In this document: piece by piece, positions 17,743-27,295 of the stretch
How positions within the stretch are numbered: the stretch's first letter is position 1
How the letters are laid out: each line of letters begins with the position of its first letter
Assembly (NCBI RefSeq): GCF_014196495.1
Contig: NZ_JACIDT010000004.1
Coordinates: 1 to 64,000 of the forward strand
Direction of reading: 5' to 3'
DNA: 64,000 bases
Source of the DNA: Sphingobium jiangsuense
GTDB taxonomy: Bacteria; Pseudomonadota; Alphaproteobacteria; Sphingomonadales; Sphingomonadaceae
Program-made: the position numbers and the translations under genes
Notes under the pieces: generated by a model
Told to the model about the DNA's origin: nothing
Seen by the model: only the letters and a program-made list of their open reading frames with translations
Databases searched by the model: none

Positions 17743-20657
17743 CACATCTTCACCCGCAGGCCAAGGCGGAAGCTGCGCCCGATCATGTCGAAATAGATCG
17801 GACTGGTGGGGAAGGCGAAGTTCGCCGGGGCCATGGGCGGATCGCGATCGAACAGATTGTCGACCGCCGCGAACAGCTGAAATCGGGACGTCAGCTTGTA
17901 GGAGCCCGACAGGTCGAAATAGGTTCGGCCTTCCACATCGTTCTCGTTGATATTCACGCCTTCGACGAACAGCTTGTTATATTTGCCCGCGCTGATCGTC
18001 CGCATCTGGAGCATGGCAAAGGCCGGGCCGACGTCCAGCGACAGCGAGCTGTTGGTGAACCAGCGCGGTGAACCGGACGCGGACGTCTCGCCCGCGCGCT
18101 CGATATAACCGGTGCCGACCGCATCCTCGCGATAGTGGATGACGTGGTTCGCCGCGACCCGCAAGGTCAGCGCGCCGTCGAGGCTGGAAGCGATATTCTC
18201 CAGCGGCAGGCGATAGGTGGCGCTGAAATCCAGGCCCGTGCGCTGCTGCTTGGCCAGATTCTGATAGGGCGTGTCCAATATGTAGGTGGCCGCCGATCCC
18301 GCCGGCGCCCGCGAGATGAAGGAGCAGAAATAGGGATCGTTGTTGACCGCGCAGCTGTTGGTCACGATGTCGCTGTTGAGGGCGACGATCGCATCCTTCA
18401 CCGTGATGTTGTAGTAATCGACCGACAGCGACAGGCCCGGCACGGCGCGCGGCGTCAGCGCGACCCCGGCGGTGAAGGTGTCCGCCTTTTCCGGCTTCAG
18501 GTCCGGGTTGCCGCCGATCAGTTGCTGTGTCGGCAAATTGCCCGCCGGGCCGCCGTCCACGCCGTTGGCGAAGGCGAGGTTGCGGATGGTGCTGACCGGC
18601 GGCGTGACCATTTCGAAGATGTTGGGCGCGCGGATATCGCGCGAGCGCGCCACGCGGACCAATATGTCGTCGACCGGGTTCCAGGTCGCGCCCGCCTTCC
18701 ACGTCACCTGCGTCCCGGCGGCCGTGCTGTAGTCGGCCACGCGCACCGCGCCGTTGAGATCGAGCGATTGCGCGAACGCCATGTCGCGCGCGACCGGCAC
18801 CACCGTCTCGACATAGGCCTCCTTGACGGAGAAGCTGCCCCGCAGCGAGCGCGCATTGGTGGTTTCATAGCCCGCCGCCTCCGCGATGGGATCGACCGAG
18901 GTGCGCTGTTTCTCATGCCGCCATTCGACGCCGAAGGCCAGCGACACCGGCCCTGCCCAGGTGGAGAAAGGCTCCCCCGTCACGTTGAAATTGGCCGCGT
19001 TCTGCACATAGAGCGTACGGCTGTACAGCGTGCCGGTGACATAATCGATCGCATCGGCGCTCGGCGCGCCCACCCCGAATATGTTGAGCGGCACGCATCC
19101 CGCCGCCGCCGCGACGCCGTTCAGCACCCCGCGGCAGACCGGCACGCCGTTCGCGTCGGTCGTCACGTCGGCGGCATAGTTGAAATTCGCCAGAATCCGG
19201 TTGTTCTCGACCTGCTGGCGGTAATCGTTGCGGCCGTGGATGTAATTGGCGCTCCAGTTCCAGCCGCCGTCCAGCTCGCCGTCGAACCCGGCGACGGCCC
19301 GCGTGGTCTTGTTGGTCACCTCGCTGCGACCCCGGCCGATGTCGGTGCTGTAGCGGCCGACGTTGAAGCTGGTGATCGGGCTGGCCGGATTGGCCGCGTT
19401 ATAGGTGTCGATGACGGTCCGCAGCGCATCGGGAATGAACGGATTGTCGAGCCGCACCACGATCGGGTTCGCCTGCTCGTTGCGGGGCGGCAGCGTCTGG
19501 CTCTGTCCCCGCGACCAGGCGTGCGACAGCTCGGCGTGGAAGGACACGGCGTCGGCGACGTCGTAATCGAACCGGCCATAGGCGATCTGGCGGCGCCCGG
19601 CGGGTTTTATATAGACCCCGTCGTTGATGTTGATGAGCGCATTGCTGCCGCCGCCCTGCATATATTGCGACCCGGCATAATCTCCATAGCCGAAACGGCC
19701 GATCGTGCCGCCCGGCCCGAAGGTTATGCCGCGCAGCGCGGCGGCGGGGCCGCTGACATTGTTGATCATGCCGCCCGGCGTCGCGGTCGAGAAGCGGACG
19801 TCGGGAACGATCAGCTGTTGCGCCTGCCCGTTGCCGCCGGTCGGGCAAGAGGCCGAAACGGCAGCGGCCAGCGGACAGGGGTTGATGAGGATGCCATAGC
19901 CCTTGCGCCCCCAGTCACGGGTGAAGACGTCCTTCACCCCCTTGTTGTCGACATAGTCGATGCCGACCGTCAGGTGCGCCCTGTCGCCGATGCGGAAGCC
20001 GCCGACCAGGCCGAGACGCAATTCCTTATTGTCCCCAAGTTCGGAGAAGCCATGCTGGATTTCCGCCTCCAGCCCCTCGAACCGCTTGCGCAGCATGATG
20101 TTGACCACGCCCGCGACCGCGTCCGATCCCCATTGGGCCGAGGCGCCGCCGGTGACGATCTCGGTCCGCTCGACCATCAGCGAGGGCACCTGGTTGAGGT
20201 CGACCTGATAGGTGCCCAGCCCGGTGGTGATCTGCGGCACGAAGCGGTTGCCGTCCACCAGCACCAGCGTCCGTGTCTGTCCCAGGCCGCGCAGGTCGGC
20301 ATAGACGCTGCCGGGCATGATCGAGCGCACGCCGTTGGTGGTGGCGGAGGTGGACGCCTTGAACGCGGGCAGCTCGTTCAGCAGCGCGCCGATATTGGTT
20401 TCCCCGCGTGCGGCCAGCGCGTCGGCGCCGACGATGGTGGTCGGGGTGGGCGCGTTATAGCCCTCTCGGTTGACGCGGGAGGCGGTGACGACGATGTCGC
20501 CGCCGGAGGGCGCCGCGGCCTCTTCCGCCGCCCCCGTCCCCGCTGCGCCTGAGCCGTCCTGCGCATGGGCGGGCGCCAGCGCCAGCAGCGAGACGCCGAC
20601 CATATGCAGCGCGCGCATGCCCGCCAGTTTCAAAAGACCGGAACTATCAGAAATCAT
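17742..20657 (-). CDS. Large TonB-dependent receptor
   Basis: A 971-residue receptor of the long sphingomonad class. Start 20657 is preceded by GAGGGGAGAA; the signal ends at PAHAQ. The plug contains GDIVVTASRVNREGYNAPTP, LRGLGQTRTLVLVDGNRF and GGASAQWGSDAVAGVVNIML; the barrel ends GRSFRLGLRVKM with a terminal aromatic pattern. It is coupled to the exported MmgE/PrpD gene and preceded on the same strand by an AraC regulator. Receptors of this class take up larger ligands such as glycosides, peptides or lignin fragments; the ligand cannot be read from sequence. Confidence 0.92.
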   Translation of the reverse strand: MISDSSGLLKLAGMRALHMVGVSLLALAPAHAQDGSGAAGTGAAEEAAAPSGGDIVVTASRVNREGYNAPTPTTIVGADALAARGETNIGALLNELPAFKASTSATTNGVRSIMPGSVYADLRGLGQTRTLVLVDGNRFVPQITTGLGTYQVDLNQVPSLMVERTEIVTGGASAQWGSDAVAGVVNIMLRKRFEGLEAEIQHGFSELGDNKELRLGLVGGFRIGDRAHLTVGIDYVDNKGVKDVFTRDWGRKGYGILINPCPLAAAVSASCPTGGNGQAQQLIVPDVRFSTATPGGMINNVSGPAAALRGITFGPGGTIGRFGYGDYAGSQYMQGGGSNALININDGVYIKPAGRRQIAYGRFDYDVADAVSFHAELSHAWSRGQSQTLPPRNEQANPIVVRLDNPFIPDALRTVIDTYNAANPASPITSFNVGRYSTDIGRGRSEVTNKTTRAVAGFDGELDGGWNWSANYIHGRNDYRQQVENNRILANFNYAADVTTDANGVPVCRGVLNGVAAAAGCVPLNIFGVGAPSADAIDYVTGTLYSRTLYVQNAANFNVTGEPFSTWAGPVSLAFGVEWRHEKQRTSVDPIAEAAGYETTNARSLRGSFSVKEAYVETVVPVARDMAFAQSLDLNGAVRVADYSTAAGTQVTWKAGATWNPVDDILVRVARSRDIRAPNIFEMVTPPVSTIRNLAFANGVDGGPAGNLPTQQLIGGNPDLKPEKADTFTAGVALTPRAVPGLSLSVDYYNITVKDAIVALNSDIVTNSCAVNNDPYFCSFISRAPAGSAATYILDTPYQNLAKQQRTGLDFSATYRLPLENIASSLDGALTLRVAANHVIHYREDAVGTGYIERAGETSASGSPRWFTNSSLSLDVGPAFAMLQMRTISAGKYNKLFVEGVNINENDVEGRTYFDLSGSYKLTSRFQLFAAVDNLFDRDPPMAPANFAFPTSPIYFDMIGRSFRLGLRVKM

Positions 20658-20811
20658 GCTATTCTCCCCTCGGCGCTCTGACGACGCTCTTCGACTTGAA
20701 ATCAGGAGAACAGCATAGGCCGGCGGGAACGGGCCGCATTTATGGCGGGGAACTGCCGGATGCCATGAAAGGGAACGGTGGCCGGGCCACCGGTCCCTCG
20801 CGCCTCATGGT

Positions 20812-21789
20812 TCAGGACAGCGGCGCCGGCAGCGCCACGTCCCGCCCGGCCAGCGCGGTCAGGCGCCATTGGCCAGGCGGCATGCCGAAGCGATCCTTGA
20901 ATATCTTGCTGAAATGGCTGGAGTTGTTGAAGCCCCACATGAAGGCTATCTCCGTTACCGACTTTCCGCCATGGGCCGGGTCGACCAGCGCCTCGCGGCA
21001 GCGTTCCAGCCGTTCCTGCCAGATGAACTGGCTGAGCGTCACCGCCTCGTCGCTGAAGACCTTGTGGAGATGGCGCTTGGTGCAGCCGAATTTTTCGGCG
21101 ATCGCGTCGATCGAAAGATCGGGGTCGCGCAGGCGGTGGCGCACATAGTCGATGACGCGGCCGCGCAGCGTGTCGCGCATCGGCACCGGCTGCCGCTGCA
21201 TCTGCGCCTCGTTCATCGCCAGCCGCACCAGATGGCCGATGATGTCGGCCATGTCGGAATGCACCGAGGTGTCGAGCCCCTCATATTGCTGGAACAGCTG
21301 GAAGATATAATGGAACACCAAATTGGCCAGCCCAGGCTGGCCGCCATAGGCGCGCCCGCACATCGCGCGGATCTCATGCGGGCGCAGGCCCAGCCATGGC
21401 GCGGGGACCAGTACCGCATATTGTTCCACATCGGTAAGGCTGGTGATCGCATGCGCGCGGTTGGCCGTCCAGGCGGTCCAGCAGCCCGGCGTCAGGTGCA
21501 CGTCCATGCCGTCCTGGCTCATGACCGCCGCACCGCGCGCCTGGATCAGGATAGGGATGATCTCCGGCCCGCCATTGCCGGGCGGGCGTTCCAGCCGGTG
21601 CGGCCCGGCCTCCACGCGCAGCATCCGCACCGGCCCCAGCGTCCCGACGCTGATGGTGCCGGAAAAGGCGAGGCTGTCGTCGGTCTGCACCGATACCCTG
21701 TTGCGCCCAGAACTGATTACCTCCCCCCAACGCACGAGCCGTTCGTTGGGGCTGAGGTCGCGCATATCGACCTGCGCGATATTGCCCAT
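20812..21789 (-). CDS. AraC-family transcriptional regulator
   Basis: A 325-residue regulator from ATG 21789 (MGNIAQVDMRDLSPNE), chosen because AAGAGGAG precedes it; an in-frame ATG 54 bases upstream lacks one. The N-terminal part resembles the AraC-binding-like sensor (VHLTPGCWTAW), and the C-terminus has the double helix-turn-helix, with LSIDAIAEKFGCTKRHLHKVF and SVTEIAFMWGFNNSSHFSKIFKDRFG. It lies 155 bases upstream of the TonB receptor on the same strand and diverges from a LuxR-type regulator; it is the obvious candidate activator of the receptor-MmgE/PrpD unit. Confidence 0.88.
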   Translation of the reverse strand: MGNIAQVDMRDLSPNERLVRWGEVISSGRNRVSVQTDDSLAFSGTISVGTLGPVRMLRVEAGPHRLERPPGNGGPEIIPILIQARGAAVMSQDGMDVHLTPGCWTAWTANRAHAITSLTDVEQYAVLVPAPWLGLRPHEIRAMCGRAYGGQPGLANLVFHYIFQLFQQYEGLDTSVHSDMADIIGHLVRLAMNEAQMQRQPVPMRDTLRGRVIDYVRHRLRDPDLSIDAIAEKFGCTKRHLHKVFSDEAVTLSQFIWQERLERCREALVDPAHGGKSVTEIAFMWGFNNSSHFSKIFKDRFGMPPGQWRLTALAGRDVALPAPLS

Positions 21790-21991
21790 CCCTTTGCACT
21801 CCTCTTGCGGCGCGCCCTCTGCCGTGGCGTGCCTCAACGCCATTTATAGTAGGCGACTGGAATGCCGGGTCAACCGAGGAACGTCGCGGCTTTCTACCCG
21901 CGCGCCTGCCCTCTTCCCTAATCGGACTGAATCGTGCAGCATTGGCCCGCAGAAGATCGGCGATGATGCCGGCACAGAGAGGGGATGGTGC

Positions 21992-23146
21992 ATGATGGCG
22001 CTGGATGACGCGATCCTGCCGGAAATCTACGCCACGGCGGAGGATGAGGGCCGCTGGGTGCCGGTGCTCGACCAGATCGGCCGCCGCCTGGGCGCGGGCA
22101 ACGCCGTGGTCCAGATATTGGAGGAAGGCCCCCGGCAATATCATTGCCGCTGGCAGATGCGCGACACCTTCTCCCAGATGCAGGCGGACCGGCACGACAC
22201 CTTCCTCAACAATGCCGACAATCCGCGCCTCGGCAAGGACCTGCTGGAGCGGGCCGACAGCGCGATGATCGTGCGCGACACCGATTACCGGCTGCGCAGC
22301 CACAGCCGCTTTTCGGACCTGCAACAGAAGCTGAAGCTCGCCGGGCTGGGGCAGGCGATCTGCGCGGTGCTGCCGCTCTCGCGGCATCATCATTTCTCGC
22401 TCATCCTGCACCGCAAGGAAGGGGACGATCGCGATTTCGGCGAGGAAGAGGAAGCGCTGCTGCGCGCGCTGCTGCCCCATGTGCAGCAGGCGGCCCGGCT
22501 CTTCATGAAGATATCGGGCTTCGCCGCCAGCAACCGGATGCTGCACGACGCGATCGACCAGCTGAGAACCGGCGTCGCGTTCTGCAATCGCGACCTGCGC
22601 GTCCACTGGATGAACGAGGCGGCCCGCGCGATGATCGGCCGCTCCGTCCACGTGACGCTGGCCGGGGGGCAGTTGCGCTGCGTCCGGGCGGAGGACGGGG
22701 CGGAGCTGCGCGAACTGGTGAGGGAGGCGCTCGCCGGGGGACCATCCGGCCAATGGCTGACGGTGGTGGGGCGGCGTGAGGACAATCCGCTGCAGGTCAT
22801 GGCCGTGCCGGGCCAATTCGCGCCGCCCGCGGGCGTGCCGGAAACGCCGGGGGCGATGCTGGCGCTGCTGATGTCCGAGCCTTCGCGCGCGCCGGATTTC
22901 TCCGCCGGGGATATCGCCGCGCTGTTCGATCTGTCCCCGGCCGAGGCGCGCCTTGCCGCCGCGATCGCGCAGGGACTGTCGCTGGCCGACTATTCCCGCC
23001 AGCGCGGGGTGAGCATCGGCACCGCCCGCATCCAGATGAAGCAGGTGCTGGCGAAGATGCAGGCGGACCGGCAGGCCAATATGGTGCGCCAGCTGTGCGG
23101 ATCGATCAGCGCCCAGACGCTGATGCGGACTCCCCTGACGGGGTAG
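21992..23146 (+). CDS. LuxR-type (HTH) transcriptional regulator
   Basis: A 384-residue protein from ATG 21992 (MMALDDAILPEIYATAEDEGRW), preceded by GAGAGGGG. The middle holds a PAS/GAF-like sensor (RTGVAFCNRDLRVHWMNEAARAMIG), and the C-terminus a LuxR-type helix-turn-helix (LSPAEARLAAAIAQGLSLADYSRQRGVSIGTARIQ in pieces). This layout is common beside sphingomonad catabolic genes. It diverges from the AraC regulator and precedes the NylB-like hydrolase and TonB receptor by 350 bases, so it may control those. The signal sensed is unknown. Confidence 0.85.
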   Translation: MMALDDAILPEIYATAEDEGRWVPVLDQIGRRLGAGNAVVQILEEGPRQYHCRWQMRDTFSQMQADRHDTFLNNADNPRLGKDLLERADSAMIVRDTDYRLRSHSRFSDLQQKLKLAGLGQAICAVLPLSRHHHFSLILHRKEGDDRDFGEEEEALLRALLPHVQQAARLFMKISGFAASNRMLHDAIDQLRTGVAFCNRDLRVHWMNEAARAMIGRSVHVTLAGGQLRCVRAEDGAELRELVREALAGGPSGQWLTVVGRREDNPLQVMAVPGQFAPPAGVPETPGAMLALLMSEPSRAPDFSAGDIAALFDLSPAEARLAAAIAQGLSLADYSRQRGVSIGTARIQMKQVLAKMQADRQANMVRQLCGSISAQTLMRTPLTG

Positions 23147-23497
23147 CGGTCTGGAATAGGGTAGCCAATCGAATCTGGATGGTGGCCGGTTTCTCCCAAT
23201 TCCCCACCATAAGAGAACCGTTCGCCCTGAATCCCTCGACAAGCTCAGCCCGAACGGGTTTGGGACATTCGTTCCCCGCCCCCAACCCCGCCTTTGGTGC
23301 CTGCCGTCCCCCAACACCCGCGCCTATATACCAAATGGGATATGCGCCCTTTCCTTCCGCTCCCTAAGACGGGGTGACGAGGCCGGGAACCGCGAAGCGC
23401 GCGGCCCGGCGCAACCGGTCAACACAGCCGGTCGCAGGGGGAGGAAAGGGCTGGTCCCGCATCGCCCGCCTGCGCCGGTATCAGGAGCAGGTGCCAG
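23147..23497. other. Intergenic stretch with REP-like palindrome, no gene
   Basis: About 350 bases before the hydrolase. It carries the palindrome at 23218-23257 and an imperfect inverted repeat TATACC-AAAT-GGGATA (about 23328-23343), which could be a regulator site for the downstream unit. No credible coding frame. Confidence 0.6.
23218..23257. repeat. REP-like palindrome (CCGTTCGCCCTGA ... TCAGCCCGAACGG)
   Basis: Arms CCGTTCG/CGAACGG and CTGA/TCAG enclose CTCGACAAGC. This matches the CCTGAGCTTGTCGAA-type intergenic repeats I associate with sphingomonad genomes. Confidence 0.6.
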
Positions 23498-24736
23498 ATG
23501 AAGAAACAGCCGACGATCCTCCTTTCCGCCTTGCTGGCGGCCTCCGCCCTCGCCCCGGCCCCGGCGGCGCTGGCGCAGCAGGCGCTGCCCGCCCCGTTGC
23601 AGGGCGCGCCCGCCTCCGACGTGCCGGTGGCGGTGCAGAATCTGCGCTGGATGATGCTGGACGGGCGGGTCAACAGCCTGATGTTCCGCAGCATGGACAC
23701 GCTGTTCACGACGCGCTCCGTGCCCCGGTCGGGCGCGGTGTGGCATCTGCCCAAGACCGAGAAGGCGATGGACTTCACCTACAGCTTCGCGGGCAAGACC
23801 TACAAGGCCGAGGAGTTTCTGGAGCGCAGCTACACCAACGCGCTGCTGGTGATGAAGGACGGGCGCATCGTCAGCGAGATCTATCGCAACGCCAGTGACG
23901 AGCGCACCCGCTTCATGGCCTGGTCGATGACCAAGTCGATCACCTCGGTGCTGGTCGGCGCCGCGCTGGCCGAGGGGCGCATCAGGTCGCTCGACGATCC
24001 GATCGAGCGCTACCTGCCCGAGCTGAAGGACGGCGGCTATGCGGGCGTCACCATCCGCCAGATCCTCCAGATGCGCTCCGGCGTCGATTATGAGGAACGC
24101 TATGATTTCGACAAGCCCGGCACGGCGGCGCGCAACCATATCGCCGCGCTGGTGAAGAATGTCGCCCGCTTCGCCGACGCCGCGCGCACCATCGGCCGCG
24201 TGCACAAGCCCGGCGAGGTGTTCCAGTACAAGACAATCGACACCGCCGTGCTCGGCTGGCTGATCGAGCGCGTGTCGGGCACCACCGTCGCCGCCTATAC
24301 CGCGCAGCATCTGTGGGAGCCGCTGGGCGCGGAGGCGGACGGCTTCTACATCATGGACGGCCCGCCCGGCGTCGGGCGCGAGTTCAGCGGTGCGGGCTTC
24401 AACGCGACGCTGCGCGACTTCGCCCGCTTCGGCCAGATGATGCTGGACGGGGGCGTCGCCAATGGCCGCCGTGTGGTTTCCGAGGACTGGGTGAAGCTTT
24501 CCACCGCGCCCGCCGGCGCCGAGGACGGCAAGCGGGGCGGATACGGGTTCCAGTGGTGGACCATGCCCGGCGGCCCCGCCTATTCGGCCATCGGCCTTCA
24601 GGGGCAATATGTATTCGTCGATCCCTCGACCCGCACCGTGGTGGTGAAGCTGAGCTATTTCCCGCCGGAGGACCAGACCGTGTCCGAGGAAACCGCGGCC
24701 TTTCTCGCCGCCGCCTCGCAATGGACGCCGCGCTGA
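23498..24736 (+). CDS. Serine hydrolase, class C beta-lactamase fold (6-aminohexanoate-dimer hydrolase-like)
   Basis: A 412-residue exported protein (signal ends LAQQA) with the penicillin-recognising fold. The nucleophile motif SxxK is S143-M-T-K146 inside AWSMTKSITSVLVG, and the second motif is FQYKTIDTAVLGWL, where Tyr is kept. These resemble NylB/EstB-type amidases and esterases more than true beta-lactamases. AGGAGCAGG precedes the start. It is followed 61 bases later by a TonB receptor on the same strand, so it probably hydrolyses an amide or ester ligand in the periplasm. Antibiotic resistance is unlikely. Confidence 0.85.
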   Translation: MKKQPTILLSALLAASALAPAPAALAQQALPAPLQGAPASDVPVAVQNLRWMMLDGRVNSLMFRSMDTLFTTRSVPRSGAVWHLPKTEKAMDFTYSFAGKTYKAEEFLERSYTNALLVMKDGRIVSEIYRNASDERTRFMAWSMTKSITSVLVGAALAEGRIRSLDDPIERYLPELKDGGYAGVTIRQILQMRSGVDYEERYDFDKPGTAARNHIAALVKNVARFADAARTIGRVHKPGEVFQYKTIDTAVLGWLIERVSGTTVAAYTAQHLWEPLGAEADGFYIMDGPPGVGREFSGAGFNATLRDFARFGQMMLDGGVANGRRVVSEDWVKLSTAPAGAEDGKRGGYGFQWWTMPGGPAYSAIGLQGQYVFVDPSTRTVVVKLSYFPPEDQTVSEETAAFLAAASQWTPR

Positions 24737-24797
24737 CGGACGGCCGCGCCCGCCGTCGAACGGCAATCGGACGCATGGACAGAACAGGGAGGATCAT

Positions 24798-26981
24798 ATG
24801 AAAACGGCTCATATCCACAGGCTCGCCGCCACCGCCATCGCGCTGTGCCTCGCCGCTCCGGCGATGGCGCAGCAGGCCCCGCAGGAAGACGGGCTGGGCG
24901 ACATCATCGTCACCGCCCAGCGCCGCACCGAGCGGTTGCAGGACGTCCCCATCTCCGCCACCGCGCTCGACGGGGCGGGTCTCGCCGCCAAGGCGGTGAC
25001 GTCGCTCGCCGACCTTCAGACGGCCACGCCTGCGCTCTCCATCTCCGACGGCGGCATCATCCAGAACGTCAACATCCGCGGCATCGGCCTTGCCAGCGAT
25101 TCTCCCAATGTCACCGCCGGGGTCGCGACCTATGTGGATGGGCTGTTCCAGCCGCCGATCGTGCAGGCCAACAGCTTCTACGACCTTGCGGGCATAGAGG
25201 TGCTGCGCGGGCCGCAGGGTACGCTGGTGGGCAGCAACTCGACCGGCGGCGCGATCTTCATCAACAGCCGCAACCCGGATCTCGACGGCGGCGTCGGCGG
25301 CTATGCGCAGGCGGGCTACGGCAATTACGACAATGTCGCTCTGGAAGGCGCGCTCAACCTGCCGATGAACGAGGAGCTGGGCGTGCGCGTCGCGGGTTTC
25401 TATCGCGCGCATGACAGCTATTTCACCGATATCGGCCCGTTCGCGAACAAGGCGGGCAAGCTCAACGAAAAGGGCGGCCGCATCACGCTGATGTGGAAGC
25501 CGGAGGGCTTTCAGGCGATCGCCAAGGTGCAGATCAACGACCGCGACACCGGCGGCTATGCCTATCGCCCGATACCGGGTGCGCTGTACGGCAATTATCG
25601 CGTGGGCGACATCCGCACGCTCAGCTTCGATGCGCTGACCGGCAATCGCGACCTCGCCTTCATGGCCAGCCTGGAGCTGCGCAAGGAACTGGCGGGCGGC
25701 ATCACGCTGCGCTCGCTCTCCGGCTATCAGAACAAGCGGATCAAGAACCTCTACGACGTCGACGGATCCCAGGCGCCCCTGGCGGCGGGCGGCGACGTAA
25801 CGCAGGATTATTTCGCCGGGGAAAAGCAGTATAGCCAGGAAATCAACATCATTTCGCCGACCGACGGCCCGTTCGACTGGATATTGGGCGGCTATTTCCA
25901 GCGCAACGACATCACGGTGCGCATCTACGAAGTGCAGGGCGGCTTCCCGACCGACATAACGCCGGACAACCAGCGAACCACCACCGGCCTGTTCGCGCAG
26001 GGCAATTACGAGGTGTCGCCGGGCGTCGAGGTGCAGATCGGCGGGCGCTATTCCACCTACAAGGCGACCGGATCGGGCGAGGTGCGCATCGGCCGGGGCA
26101 TTCCGGGCTTCCCGCCCGACGGCCTGCCCGTGTCCGACCTGTCGGGATCGCACAAGGATTCCCGCTTCACCGGCAAGGCGGCGATCAACTGGAAGGTCGA
26201 CGGCGACAACCTGCTCTACGGTTTCGTCGCGCGCGGGTACAAGCCGGGCGGCTTCAGTTCCACGACTTCGGAATTCGACCCGGAAACCGTCACCAGCTAT
26301 GAAATCGGCTGGAAGTCGAGCTTCCTCGACCGGAAGATTCGCACGCAGATCAACGCCTTCTACAACCGCTACTCGAACTTCCAGTTCAACGTCATAGAAC
26401 CGAGCACCGGCTTCAACGGCGTGGAGAATATCTCCTCGGTCACGATCAAGGGGTTCGAGGCGCAGATGCAGGCGCGTTTCGGCGGGCTGGGGCTGGACGG
26501 CAGCGTCGCCTATGTCGATTCGAAGCTGGCGAGCGTCACCTTCGTCAACACGCGCAACCTGCCCGGCGGCACGCTGGGACCGCAATGCCCGGCGGGCACG
26601 CCGTCCAGCCCGCCGGTCTGCTTCGACTATGCGCCCTATATCCAGACGACCGGCAACGGCCCCAATCTCTACGCGCCGGAATGGACCTACAATATCGGCG
26701 TGGACTATCGCATCGACCTGGGCGGAGCGACGCTGACGCCGCGCGTCAACCTCTCCTATGTGGGCGCGCAATATACCTATCTCGGCTATTCGCCGGTCAG
26801 CGACCGGTTGCCGTCCCGCACGCTGCTGTCGGCGCTGCTGACCCTGCAACTGGAGCAATGGCGGCTGGAGGCCTATGGCACCAACCTTACCAACAGGCGC
26901 TATGTCAGCGGGCAGTTCGGCAGCAACGAATTCTACGGCGCCCCACGCGAATATGGGCTGCGTGCCGCGATCGATTTCTAA
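24798..26981 (+). CDS. TonB-dependent receptor
   Basis: A 727-residue receptor started by ATG 24798 behind AGGGAGGATC. The signal ends at APAMAQ; the plug has GDIIVTAQRRTERLQDVPIS, NVNIRGIGLASDSPNVTAGV and VLRGPQGTLVGSNSTGGAIF; the barrel ends YGLRAAIDF. It follows the NylB-like hydrolase. The sequence is of the common sphingomonad receptor class associated with aromatic or polyketide-like ligands; the exact ligand is not predictable. Confidence 0.93.
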   Translation: MKTAHIHRLAATAIALCLAAPAMAQQAPQEDGLGDIIVTAQRRTERLQDVPISATALDGAGLAAKAVTSLADLQTATPALSISDGGIIQNVNIRGIGLASDSPNVTAGVATYVDGLFQPPIVQANSFYDLAGIEVLRGPQGTLVGSNSTGGAIFINSRNPDLDGGVGGYAQAGYGNYDNVALEGALNLPMNEELGVRVAGFYRAHDSYFTDIGPFANKAGKLNEKGGRITLMWKPEGFQAIAKVQINDRDTGGYAYRPIPGALYGNYRVGDIRTLSFDALTGNRDLAFMASLELRKELAGGITLRSLSGYQNKRIKNLYDVDGSQAPLAAGGDVTQDYFAGEKQYSQEINIISPTDGPFDWILGGYFQRNDITVRIYEVQGGFPTDITPDNQRTTTGLFAQGNYEVSPGVEVQIGGRYSTYKATGSGEVRIGRGIPGFPPDGLPVSDLSGSHKDSRFTGKAAINWKVDGDNLLYGFVARGYKPGGFSSTTSEFDPETVTSYEIGWKSSFLDRKIRTQINAFYNRYSNFQFNVIEPSTGFNGVENISSVTIKGFEAQMQARFGGLGLDGSVAYVDSKLASVTFVNTRNLPGGTLGPQCPAGTPSSPPVCFDYAPYIQTTGNGPNLYAPEWTYNIGVDYRIDLGGATLTPRVNLSYVGAQYTYLGYSPVSDRLPSRTLLSALLTLQLEQWRLEAYGTNLTNRRYVSGQFGSNEFYGAPREYGLRAAIDF

Positions 26982-27295
26982 AAAGGCCGGGCGGCGGGGG
27001 CGGGTTCGCCCGGCCCCGGCCCTGTCTTCCCGACGACAGGGAGGAAGGGGTCACCCCTTCCCCGCCCTTTTTACCGATGGTCCGAGTGGACGATCGTTTT
27101 GGGCTGAAAGCTGACCTTGCCTTTACCGTCGCCCTGAACCTGGTTAGCTGCGCTGGCCTTCGGCTCAGGGTCCGTTTCGCCGGATCGGCCAACGGTCTGT
27201 TGGGCTTGATGGATGCTGAAACGAGTTCAAACTGACGCGTGGGCTATGTCAGTCCTCACTGCAACCCGGCCCTCGGCGGCCGGACCCGCAGATAC
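26982..27295. other. Intergenic stretch with two hairpins, no gene
   Basis: About 310 bases. A 9-bp inverted repeat GGCCGGGCG/CGCCCGGCC (26985-27015) and the terminator at 27043 follow the receptor gene. The rest (about 27075-27295) shows no gene and no motif I can name beyond a weak CCCTGA...TCAGGG pairing near 27132-27170. Confidence 0.6.
27043..27072 (+). terminator. Rho-independent terminator after TonB receptor
   Basis: Stem GGAAGGGG (27043-27050) and CCCCTTCC (27054-27061) with a TCA loop, then CGCCCTTTTTA. Confidence 0.65.

Noticed and set aside
18135-20552. Long open antisense frame across the large TonB receptor
   Set aside because: Same low-complexity composition as other antisense frames, and the sense strand carries clear receptor motifs.
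23498-24736. Antibiotic-inactivating class C beta-lactamase
   Set aside because: The SxxK motif is present, but the surrounding blocks fit NylB/EstB-type amidases, and the neighbour is a TonB receptor.
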